Below are positions 1 through 5,759 of a stretch of 7,609 nt of DNA, piece by piece. The DNA is taken from NCBI GenBank assembly GCA_004557195.1, contig SFER01000136.1:1-7609 (forward strand), read 5' to 3'. Made by a program: the position numbers and the translations under genes. Position 1 is the first letter of the stretch, and every line of letters begins with the position of its first letter. The notes beneath the pieces were generated by a model. It saw only the letters and a list, made by a program, of their open reading frames with translations. It was not told the DNA's origin and made no database searches. The DNA is from Bacteroidales bacterium (GTDB lineage Bacteria; Bacteroidota; Bacteroidia; Bacteroidales; Muribaculaceae).

Positions 1-78
1 TTCCCATTCCGAACAGAGAAGTTAAGCCTCACCACGCCGATGGTACTGCGAAAGTGGGAGAGTAGGTAACCGCCCCCT
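1..78 (+). rRNA. rrf: 5S ribosomal RNA, 3' part
   Basis: The window opens inside a 5S rRNA. The stretch contains the conserved block CCATTCCGAACAGAGAAGTT, followed by GCCGATGGTACTGC and GGGAGAGTAGGT, which are the universally conserved loop B/C and helix IV/V parts of bacterial 5S rRNA. About the first third of the gene lies outside the window, so the closing stem cannot be checked. The 3' end is placed at about 78 because an intrinsic terminator begins immediately after. By the usual order of rRNA operons, 23S and 16S genes should lie upstream. Confidence 0.95.
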
Positions 79-110
79 AAGCCCCGGCCCCCTCCGGGGC
101 TTTCTATTTT
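79..110 (+). terminator. rRNA operon intrinsic terminator
   Basis: A perfect 9-bp stem (AAGCCCCGG with CCGGGGCTT, 79-87 and 94-102) closes a 6-nt loop and runs into a T-rich tract (TTCTATTTT). It directly follows the 5S rRNA end and would stop the rRNA transcript before the repressor gene. Confidence 0.9.
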
Positions 111-170
111 AAATCCCCCGAAGATTTTTAGTGATAAAAATTGTAAAAATGCACCTTAATTCTATTTTTA

Positions 171-191
171 TTGCTAACTTGCACCATGCAA
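171..191 (+). promoter_or_regulatory. candidate promoter and operator of the S24 repressor
   Basis: TAACTTGC (175-182) resembles the Bacteroidetes -7 element TAnnTTTG but lacks one T, and no good -33 element stands 19-21 nt upstream. Overlapping its 3' end is a perfect 5-bp inverted repeat with a 3-nt spacer, TTGCA-CCA-TGCAA (179-191). The hexamer TGCACC occurs here at 180-185 and also 30 nt upstream (150-155). A palindrome at the expected transcription start of a repressor gene is the usual place for an autoregulatory operator. That role is inferred from position only. Confidence 0.35.
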
Positions 192-207
192 AATGGTATT
201 TAACAAT

Positions 208-912
208 ATGGAAAACAAACTTCAATCCTCCAACGAGGATATTATCTCAAGAATCAGGTATTTGATGAACGAAATGCACCTCAATCAGGGGCAGTTTGCT
301 CGTCGTGTGGAGATGGATGCCACCAATATGTCGAAGCATCTCAATGGAAAACTCCCTATCAACGACACTCTTATCAATAAAATAGCGGTGAATCTCGGTG
401 TGTCGCGCGAGTGGCTCCGATATGGCAAAGACCTCCCGTTTGCCAAGGATGGTGCACATTTCGAGCCGGGACTTATCAATGTAGCCAATCGCGACCTCGT
501 TCCCACCTATGTGGGGACACCGGTTTACGATATTGATGTCGCCGCCGGATGCTCGCCGAGAGCCATGATGTTTTCCGACGACAACATCGTAGGCAATATC
601 AACCTCCCCGCCGTGGCTCCCAACTGCCGCATCGTGCAGGTGAGTGGCGACAGCATGACCCCGATTATCAACAGCGGTGATATGGTGGCGATTCGCGAGA
701 TAGAATCCACCGAAATTATCTTCTGGGGGCAAATCTACGTCGTTATTCTCGATGATTACAGGCTTGTGAAGTATCTGCGCAAGCACGACGACCCCTCCAT
801 GGTGATTTTGCGCAGCGAGAACCCAAATTACGACGACATCGAGGTTCCGCGCTCCAAAATCCGCCAACTTTTCCTCGTGCAAAATGTAATTCGCATAGAT
901 TCGCGCTTGTAG
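208..912 (+). CDS. XRE-family HTH repressor with S24 (LexA/cI-like) self-cleavage domain
   Basis: Predicted cytoplasmic repressor of 234 aa (numbered from this start). Residues about 10-65 form an XRE-type helix-turn-helix (core QGQFARRVEMDATNMSKHL). A linker leads to an S24 peptidase domain (about 100-230) with the whole self-cleavage apparatus visible: a candidate Ala-Gly scissile bond in DVAAGC (A113-G114), the nucleophile in SGDSM (S149) and the general base in LVKYL (K188). The spacing of these residues closely matches LexA. In this family, RecA filaments stimulate autocleavage and so derepress target genes; that it answers to DNA damage here is inferred. The start at 208 is preferred because an in-frame ATG at 193 lies on the candidate promoter/palindrome and would leave almost no leader; both starts keep the whole HTH. 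It is more like phage cI-type or accessory XRE-S24 regulators than canonical LexA, which has a winged HTH. No phage genes or lysogeny module are visible beside it. Confidence 0.9.
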   Translation: MENKLQSSNEDIISRIRYLMNEMHLNQGQFARRVEMDATNMSKHLNGKLPINDTLINKIAVNLGVSREWLRYGKDLPFAKDGAHFEPGLINVANRDLVPTYVGTPVYDIDVAAGCSPRAMMFSDDNIVGNINLPAVAPNCRIVQVSGDSMTPIINSGDMVAIREIESTEIIFWGQIYVVILDDYRLVKYLRKHDDPSMVILRSENPNYDDIEVPRSKIRQLFLVQNVIRIDSRL

Positions 913-932
913 AGCGATAATTAAGCAAAAAA

Positions 933-965
933 TTTGCCTGATTTGAATTTATTTTCTTACCTTTG
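933..965 (+). promoter_or_regulatory. promoter of the GYF-dispanin/DUF2752 pair
   Basis: TTTG (933-936), a 21-nt spacer and a perfect TACCTTTG (958-965, TAnnTTTG) form a good Bacteroidetes housekeeping promoter, giving a leader of roughly 20 nt before the ATG at 995. A perfect 5-bp inverted repeat with a 3-nt spacer, GCAAA-AAA-TTTGC (925-937), covers the -33 element and could be an operator. No clear terminator separates this promoter from the upstream repressor gene. Confidence 0.7.
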
Positions 966-994
966 AAAATCAAATTTTTAAAACCGATATAGAT

Positions 995-1645
995 ATGCAA
1001 TATTGGGCAGTTATTGATAATGAAAGAAAAGGGCCTATGACTTTCGAAGAACTGAAAGAGATAGGTATCACGCCTTCTACGCTTGTGTGGAAAGAGGGTT
1101 TGGAAAATTGGGTCCCCGCTAAGGATGTTGAGGAACTCGCACCGTTGTTTGAAGAAATTCCCCTCCCTGCACCTTCCGACCCTGCACCTTCCGTTCCGGA
1201 GCCGGAACAGGAGCCGGAGAGCGCTCCGGCACCCGAGGCTACAACTTCCAATGAATGGCAAAGTGGATTCTCTGCCGGATGGGCTGCCGCTATCAACAGC
1301 GGCAACAACAGTCAGCAACAACCTCAACAGCCGACTCCATTCTCGCAACCACAACAGCCGGTAAGTGATTGTCCGCCCACCTATTTGTGGCTTGCAATAA
1401 CCGTGCTTGTTGTGATGACTTTGTGCTGCTGCAATCCGTTTGGGTTGATTGCTATTGTGCCGCTCGTCTATGCCACCAAGGTGAAGAGCGCCTATGAAAT
1501 GGGCGACGTGGAAAATGCCAAGTCGTATTCGTCGAAGGCTCTCTACTGGAGTATCGGAACCATTTTCATCAGCATTGTGTTGGGAGTCATTTATTTTATT
1601 GTCAACCTGTTTGTGTCTTACCCGGTTAATCTTCTCAATATTTGA
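995..1645 (+). CDS. GYF_2 domain - dispanin (CD225) membrane protein
   Basis: A 216-aa predicted inner-membrane protein in three parts. Residues 3-52 match the GYF_2 (DUF4339) domain: an aromatic start YWAVIDNE, then KGPMTFEEL, then VWKEGLENWV with two conserved Trp (W32, W39). GYF_2 domains are thought to be protein-interaction modules, possibly for proline-rich peptides. Residues about 53-125 are a low-complexity Pro/Glu/Ala then Gln/Pro-rich linker. Residues about 127-205 match CD225/dispanin, the family of animal IFITM proteins: a hydrophobic segment ending in a Cys cluster (C144-C146) followed by NPFG, then VYATKVKSAYEMGD (G170-D171), ENAKSYSSKA and a second hydrophobic helix (about 184-206). 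The Cys cluster corresponds to the membrane-proximal cysteines of IFITM. No signal peptide is seen, so the GYF domain probably faces the cytoplasm. The start follows a good promoter. The stop overlaps the next start (TGATG), which suggests coupled translation with the DUF2752 protein. The biological role in bacteria is not established. Confidence 0.88.
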   Translation: MQYWAVIDNERKGPMTFEELKEIGITPSTLVWKEGLENWVPAKDVEELAPLFEEIPLPAPSDPAPSVPEPEQEPESAPAPEATTSNEWQSGFSAGWAAAINSGNNSQQQPQQPTPFSQPQQPVSDCPPTYLWLAITVLVVMTLCCCNPFGLIAIVPLVYATKVKSAYEMGDVENAKSYSSKALYWSIGTIFISIVLGVIYFIVNLFVSYPVNLLNI

Positions 1646-2031
1646 TGAGCGGTTCTCAAAAGCGAATAATAATAACCGCGATGGCTATTGTCATCGCGGC
1701 TTTACTTTTTTTGCTTTATTATTATGTGGCTCCTGCGGTGCCTTGGCTCATGCCCAAGTGTATGTTTCACGAGTTTACCGGCTATCGTTGTCCCGGTTGC
1801 GGGCTTCAGCGAGCGCTCATAGCGGTTCTACATGGCGATTTCGCCGCTGCCATCCGCTATAACTACAGCCTCCTCGTAACCATCCCGGTGCTTGCGCTTT
1901 ATCTTGTGGCGTGGGTGCTGCGTGAGAGGCTCCCGCGGTTATACCGCTTTCTCGGGAGCCTGACAACATTCTGTATCCTCCTTGCGCTGATGCTTGCCTG
2001 GTGGATTGGGCGCAACATCGCAGGGGTGTAG
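1645..2031 (+). CDS. DUF2752 family membrane protein
   Basis: A small (128 aa) predicted membrane protein of unknown function. The DUF2752 signature is clear: a Cys (C39), then TGYRCPGCGLQRAL with the CPGCG motif at 49-53, then HGDFAAAIRYN. Three hydrophobic segments are visible at about 7-28, 74-93 and 104-122; the Cys motif lies between the first two. The paired cysteines could bind metal or undergo redox change, but this is not shown for the family. The ATG at 1645 shares its A with the TGA stop of the dispanin gene. A TTG one codon earlier is also in frame but less likely. Genes with GYF_2, CD225 and DUF2752 domains tend to neighbour one another in Bacteroidetes, which suggests a common envelope function. 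The gene ends 5 nt before the convergent asnB stop. A strong hairpin lies in its coding sequence (1927-1961). Confidence 0.85.
   Translation: MSGSQKRIIITAMAIVIAALLFLLYYYVAPAVPWLMPKCMFHEFTGYRCPGCGLQRALIAVLHGDFAAAIRYNYSLLVTIPVLALYLVAWVLRERLPRLYRFLGSLTTFCILLALMLAWWIGRNIAGV
1927..1961. repeat. nested inverted repeat inside the DUF2752 gene
   Basis: AGGCTCCCG (1927-1935) pairs perfectly with CGGGAGCCT (1953-1961). Inside this 9-bp stem, CGGT (1936-1939) pairs with ACCG (1943-1946) around a 3-nt loop, leaving a 6-nt bulge on the 3' side. The structure lies in the coding sequence, about 70 nt before the stop. No T tract follows on either strand, so it is not a standard intrinsic terminator. It may be chance from GC-rich coding sequence, or an RNA structure protecting the 3' end of one of the two converging transcripts. 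Confidence 0.6.
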
Positions 2032-2036
2032 CGACA

Positions 2037-3707
2037 CTATTTCTTGTAGGCGTCGTGGTGCACGTTCTTGATGGCGCGTCCCGATGGCTCGTTCATGTTC
2101 TTGAACGACTCGTCCCAGGCGAGAGCCTCGGCGGTGCTACATGCCACCGACGGCACCGACGGCACGCATTGCGCGGCTGTCATCGACGGGAAATGCTCCT
2201 CGAATATCTCGCGGTAGTAGTATTCCTCCTTGCAGCGCGGCGGGTTCACCGGGAAACGCTTGGCGGCATTTGCCATCATTTCGTCGGTTACTTTGCTGCT
2301 TGTGATTTCCTTGAGGGTGTCTATCCAACTATAGCCCACGCCATCGGAGAATTGCTCTTTCTGGCGCCATGCAACGCTCTCGGGGAGCATGTCTTCAAAC
2401 GCCTTGCGTAAAATATATTTCTCCATTTTTCCATCTTTTGCCATTTTCGCCTCGGGATTGGTGCGCATTGCCACATCGAGGAACTCTGTGTCGAGAAACG
2501 GCACGCGTCCTTCCACGCCCCATGCTGCAAGCGCCTTGTTGGCGCGCAGGCAGTCGTAGAGGTGTAGTTTCTTGATTTTTCTCACTGTCTCCTCGTGAAA
2601 TTCCTTGGCGTTCGGAGCTTTGTGGAAATAGAGATAGCCTCCGAAAATCTCATCGGCACCTTCTCCCGAAAGCACCATCTTGATTCCCATCGACTTGATG
2701 ACCCTCGCAAGGAGATACATAGGAGTTGAGGCGCGCACGGTGGTTACGTCATAGGTTTCGATATAGTAAATCACGTCGCGGATGGCGTCGAGACCCTCTT
2801 GCACGGTGTAGTTGATTTCGTGATGCACGGTGCCAATATGTTTGGCAACCTTGCGAGCCGCCTCGAGGTCGGGAGCCCCCTTGAGCCCCACGGCAAACGA
2901 GTGCAAGCGGGGCCACCATGCGGCTTCCTTGCCGTCTTCTTCGATGCGTTTGGGGGCAAACTTGGCTGCGATAGCCGATATGACCGAGGAGTCGAGACCG
3001 CCCGAGAGGAGTACGCCGTAGGGCACATCGCTCATGAGTTGGCGTTTCACTGCATCTTCGAGAGCCTTGCGAATCGCCTCGCTCGAAGCCTCGTTGTCTT
3101 TCACTGCGTCATACGACTCCCAATCTCGCTTGTACCATTGCTTCGTTTCATGAGTGTCGCTGCGATAGATGTGTCCCGGCAAGAACGGCTCAATCGACTG
3201 GCACACACCTTCAAGCGCCTTGAGTTCGCTTGCAAAATAGGTGCCGCCGTTGCTGTCGAGACCGATATACAAAGGAATCACACCAATCGGGTCGCGCGCG
3301 GCGATGAGCAAGTTTTTCTCGCTATCGTAGAGGGTGAAAGCGTAGATGCCATTGAGGTCGTCGAGAAAATCAACTCCTTTTTCGAGGTAGAGGGGGATAA
3401 TCACCTCGCAGTCGCTGCCGGTAGCGAAATTGTATTTTCCGGCAAAACTTGCGCGGATGTCGCGGTGATTGTAGATTTCTCCATTCACGGCAAGTATAAT
3501 CTTGCCATCTTCCGATTTCAGCGGTTGTCCGCCCGACTCCGGATCGACAATCGAGAGGCGCTCGTGAGCCAGAATCGCATGTTCCGAGCAGTATATGCCC
3601 GACCAATCGGGTCCGCGGTGTCTGATTCGTTTTGCCATCTTGAGCACTGTGGACCTCTCGCCCGAAATATCTAATTTACTATTGAAAAGTGTTACTATTC
3701 CGCACAT
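2037..3707 (-). CDS. asnB: asparagine synthase B (glutamine-hydrolysing)
   Basis: Cytoplasmic enzyme that makes asparagine from aspartate, ATP and glutamine (EC 6.3.5.4). At 556 aa it is nearly the same length as E. coli AsnB. The N-terminal class II glutamine amidotransferase domain begins MCGIV, so Met removal exposes the nucleophilic Cys. It contains RHRGPD (29-34), RLSIVD (50-55), NGEIYNH (75-81) and GSDCEVI (97-103). The C-terminal synthetase domain has the ATP-binding PP-loop SGGLDSS (235-241), then SGEGADEIFGGY (347-358), GRVPFLD (400-406) and RQKEQFSDGVGYSW (448-461). The C-terminal tail, with CVPSVPSVACS, PSGRA and HDAYKK, is typical of AsnB. No motif is missing. The start is fixed by MCGI. 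Transcription comes from a divergent promoter at 3736-3766. The gene converges on the DUF2752 gene with a 5-nt gap, and I see no terminator hairpin with a T tract for it. Confidence 0.97.
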   Translation of the reverse strand: MCGIVTLFNSKLDISGERSTVLKMAKRIRHRGPDWSGIYCSEHAILAHERLSIVDPESGGQPLKSEDGKIILAVNGEIYNHRDIRASFAGKYNFATGSDCEVIIPLYLEKGVDFLDDLNGIYAFTLYDSEKNLLIAARDPIGVIPLYIGLDSNGGTYFASELKALEGVCQSIEPFLPGHIYRSDTHETKQWYKRDWESYDAVKDNEASSEAIRKALEDAVKRQLMSDVPYGVLLSGGLDSSVISAIAAKFAPKRIEEDGKEAAWWPRLHSFAVGLKGAPDLEAARKVAKHIGTVHHEINYTVQEGLDAIRDVIYYIETYDVTTVRASTPMYLLARVIKSMGIKMVLSGEGADEIFGGYLYFHKAPNAKEFHEETVRKIKKLHLYDCLRANKALAAWGVEGRVPFLDTEFLDVAMRTNPEAKMAKDGKMEKYILRKAFEDMLPESVAWRQKEQFSDGVGYSWIDTLKEITSSKVTDEMMANAAKRFPVNPPRCKEEYYYREIFEEHFPSMTAAQCVPSVPSVACSTAEALAWDESFKNMNEPSGRAIKNVHHDAYKK

Positions 3708-3735
3708 AAAACTTGTATCTTTTATTGTTTGGCTG

Positions 3736-3766
3736 CAAATTTAATAATATTAAATCAAAATGCAAT
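3736..3766 (-). promoter_or_regulatory. asnB promoter
   Basis: Read on the minus strand, a perfect TAAATTTG (3743-3736, TAnnTTTG) is preceded by a 19-nt spacer and ATTG (3766-3763), a one-base variant of the -33 TTTG. It would start transcription about 20 nt upstream of the asnB ATG. The sequence around it is very AT-rich. Confidence 0.65.
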
Positions 3767-3789
3767 AAAAATAGCGGAAAAATACGCAA

Positions 3790-3822
3790 TTTGATAGAGA
3801 AATAATTTTAATGCTATCTTTG
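3790..3822 (+). promoter_or_regulatory. distal candidate promoter of the secreted nuclease
   Basis: TTTG (3790-3793), a 21-nt spacer and TATCTTTG (3815-3822) match the Bacteroidetes consensus exactly. If used, it would give the nuclease mRNA a leader of about 100 nt. No convincing ORF or terminator is seen in that leader; it contains a run of eight T at 3853-3860 but no good stem before it. The promoter is embedded in repeated CTATC elements. Confidence 0.5.
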
Positions 3823-3841
3823 TGCTATCAATTGTGCTGTT
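3791..3841. repeat. CTATC-type direct and inverted repeats over the distal nuclease promoter
   Basis: TGCTATC occurs at 3812-3818 and 3823-3829, and the related TGCTGTT at 3835-3841, so the starts are 11 and 12 nt apart, about one helical turn each. TTGATAG (3791-3797) is the exact inverted repeat of CTATCAA (3825-3831). The elements overlap both the -33 and -7 boxes of the promoter at 3790-3822, an arrangement expected for regulator binding. No regulator can be named from the sequence. Confidence 0.45.
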
Positions 3842-3870
3842 TGCGGAAATACGTTTTTTTTGAGCAATAC

Positions 3871-3901
3871 ATTGTTTTTCTGATTAGTTATTGTAACTTT
3901 G
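3871..3901 (+). promoter_or_regulatory. proximal promoter of the secreted nuclease
   Basis: ATTG (3871-3874), a 19-nt spacer and a perfect TAACTTTG (3894-3901) give a transcription start about 20 nt before the ATG at 3927. This leader length matches the other genes in the window, so this is the more likely main promoter. Confidence 0.65.
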
Positions 3902-3926
3902 CAAACTAACTTTAAAATATTCCAAG

Positions 3927-5597
3927 ATGACAAATAAACTTAAATGCACATTTATCTCCGTAATGGTTTTGCTTGCCGCTCTATCGGCAAGCGCCGACAT
4001 TCCGGTGGGCTACTATAATGCTATCGACGGCAAGACAACCGAAGAACTCAAATCGGCTATCCAGAGTGTGATTAGAAACCACACACAACTCATATATAAC
4101 TCGCTTTGGGGGCATTTCCGCAGCACCGACATGTATCCCGACGGCGTGTATTATTGGGATATGTATTCCGACATAAAGCGAACAAGCACCGGTGGCATGA
4201 ACCGCGAGCACAGTTTCCCGAAAAGTTGGTGGGGTGGAACACAAAACGAGGCTTACACCGACATTAACCACCTCTATCCCTCCGATGGCGATGCCAATAT
4301 GAAGAAAAGCAACTATCCCCTCGGAATTGTGAATCCCGCCTACACCACATTTGATAATGGGGTGTCGAAGGTGGGCAATCCGCTCGCAGGCTACGGCGGC
4401 GGCTCTTCGGTGGTATTTGAGCCCGACGACCGCTATAAAGGCGACTTCGCTCGCACCTATTTCTATATGGTAACTATGTATCAAGACTACACTTGGAAAA
4501 CCAATTACGCATGGATGCTTGAGCAAGACCTTTACCCCACTCTCAAGCCGTGGGCTTACAATATGCTCCTCGAATGGAGCCGCAACGACCCTGTGTCGCA
4601 GAAGGAAATCGACCGCAACGAGGCTGTGTATAGAATTCAGAAAAACCGCAACCCGTTTATCGACTTCCCCGGGCTCGAGGAGTACATCTGGGGTAACAAG
4701 AAGGGGAAACCTTTCAATGCCAATATCGGCGGCGAAACCGGCGACCCGGTGCTCGTTACTCCTGCCAACGGCGACGTTTTCGACTTTGACAAGGTGGTTG
4801 TGGGGCAGACCGGACGCTTGAAAATCAACATTGCCGGGCAGTATCTCACCAAGAGCCTCTCGGTGCTCATCTATGGCGCCGACGCCAAACTTTTCACCAT
4901 CTCGGGCAGCAGTTCGGGGCAAAGCGCAAGCATTAATTCATCGCTCATCAACGCAGCCGGAGGCTACCTCATGGAGGTGCTCTACACCCCCACCGCTCTG
5001 GGGCAAAGCAACGCTTCGATAACATTCTACGATGGCGGTCTCCCCGCGTCGGCAGTGGTGCAACTCAAAGCCGAGGCTGTGCCGGAGCCTGTCCTCACTG
5101 CGCCTATCGCTCTCGAGGCAAGCAACATCGAGGGCACTAACTATCAAGCCAACTGGCAGGTGCCCGATGGCGAGGAAATCGACTACTATATCGTTACCCG
5201 CACAATTTTCCGCAACGGCAGCAAATTCACCGCGGAATATATCGCAGAGGAGAATTTCTATCAGTTCGATGACCTCGAGGCAGGCACAACGCAGTCCTAC
5301 AGTGTCCAATCGGTGCGCTTAGGCTTCCGTTCGCCAATGTCAAACACCATCAACGTGGCACCGGGTGGAGTTGAAGGCACAATGCACGAAGTGGGACTTG
5401 CCGTAACCGCTATGGGCGGCGCACTCAAATTCTCGTGCCCTGAATCACACACCGGCATCGAAGTGATAAACCTCGCCGGGCAAGTGGTGATGCGTGTGCC
5501 GCAGGTAGATGACGGCACCGTGGTAGAAGTGCCCTCCGGCATGTACTACGTGCGCAGCCGCCAGACTCGCACTCCAATCCCCGTGATTGTGCGATAG
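3927..5597 (+). CDS. secreted endonuclease I with Ig-like, Fn3 and T9SS-type C-terminal regions
   Basis: A 556-aa predicted secreted or surface nuclease. Residues 1-23 are a signal peptide (basic start, hydrophobic core, cleavage after SASA). Residues about 25-262 match the endonuclease I (EndA/NucM/Vvn) family, non-specific DNA/RNA nucleases with a bba-metal fold. NREHSFPKSW carries the expected metal ligand Glu and general base His (E94, H95), and DINHLYPSDGDAN with SNYPLG (112-133) holds the second conserved metal/substrate region. The family ending RNPFIDFPGLEEYIWG (241-256) is present. Residues about 274-385 are beta-rich and Ig-like. Residues about 391-478 resemble a fibronectin type III domain. 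Residues about 508-556 (IEVINLAGQVV, then VPSGMYYVRS and a final PVIVR) resemble the C-terminal sorting domain of T9SS cargo, though a clear match cannot be tested here. Likely role: degrading extracellular nucleic acid for nutrients. It has its own promoter and a strong terminator. Its last six codons and stop are repeated at 7414-7432. Confidence 0.9.
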   Translation: MTNKLKCTFISVMVLLAALSASADIPVGYYNAIDGKTTEELKSAIQSVIRNHTQLIYNSLWGHFRSTDMYPDGVYYWDMYSDIKRTSTGGMNREHSFPKSWWGGTQNEAYTDINHLYPSDGDANMKKSNYPLGIVNPAYTTFDNGVSKVGNPLAGYGGGSSVVFEPDDRYKGDFARTYFYMVTMYQDYTWKTNYAWMLEQDLYPTLKPWAYNMLLEWSRNDPVSQKEIDRNEAVYRIQKNRNPFIDFPGLEEYIWGNKKGKPFNANIGGETGDPVLVTPANGDVFDFDKVVVGQTGRLKINIAGQYLTKSLSVLIYGADAKLFTISGSSSGQSASINSSLINAAGGYLMEVLYTPTALGQSNASITFYDGGLPASAVVQLKAEAVPEPVLTAPIALEASNIEGTNYQANWQVPDGEEIDYYIVTRTIFRNGSKFTAEYIAEENFYQFDDLEAGTTQSYSVQSVRLGFRSPMSNTINVAPGGVEGTMHEVGLAVTAMGGALKFSCPESHTGIEVINLAGQVVMRVPQVDDGTVVEVPSGMYYVRSRQTRTPIPVIVR

Positions 5598-5617
5598 CAA
5601 GCGCAAACAGCATAGTT

Positions 5618-5657
5618 GTGCATCACGGCTCGCACGGCGGCTGTGATGCACTTTTTT
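5618..5657 (+). terminator. intrinsic terminator of the nuclease gene
   Basis: GTGCATCAC (5618-5626) pairs perfectly with GTGATGCAC (5643-5651), extendable by a G-T and a G-C pair, and is followed directly by six T. It lies 20 nt after the nuclease stop and separates it from the kinase promoter. Confidence 0.9.
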
Positions 5658-5688
5658 GTGGATTTTTGCAAAAAATGAAGTGTTTTGC

Positions 5689-5719
5689 TTTGAATTGGCT
5701 TTGGGAAGTGTTATCTTTG
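5689..5719 (+). promoter_or_regulatory. kinase promoter (copy A)
   Basis: TTTG (5689-5692), a 19-nt spacer and TATCTTTG (5712-5719) match the Bacteroidetes consensus. The predicted leader is about 30-35 nt, AT-rich and without a Shine-Dalgarno sequence. The same promoter is repeated without change at 7521-7551. A perfect palindrome, TTTTTGCAAAAA (5663-5674), lies just upstream. Confidence 0.8.
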
Positions 5720-5759
5720 CAATACAAAAGAGATACAAACCGATAAATTTCCAAACCCT

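Noticed and set aside
2143..2166. Short repeat of GACGGCACC units near the asnB 3' end as a regulatory repeat
   Set aside because: It encodes the VPSVPSV stretch, part of the conserved AsnB C-terminal tail, so the repetition follows from protein sequence.
2799..3674. A 291-codon open frame on the + strand inside asnB
   Set aside because: It is antisense to asnB, whose motifs are complete. The predicted protein has no recognisable domain or promoter, and long antisense frames are expected from the codon bias of this GC-rich gene.
3850..3862. Run of eight T upstream of the nuclease as an intrinsic terminator or small RNA end
   Set aside because: No stable stem precedes the T run, so there is no support for a terminator or a small RNA gene there.
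3981..4922. A 313-codon open frame on the minus strand inside the nuclease gene
   Set aside because: It is antisense to a gene with a signal peptide and intact endonuclease I motifs. The product is His/Val-rich and resembles no family, as usual for codon-bias shadows.
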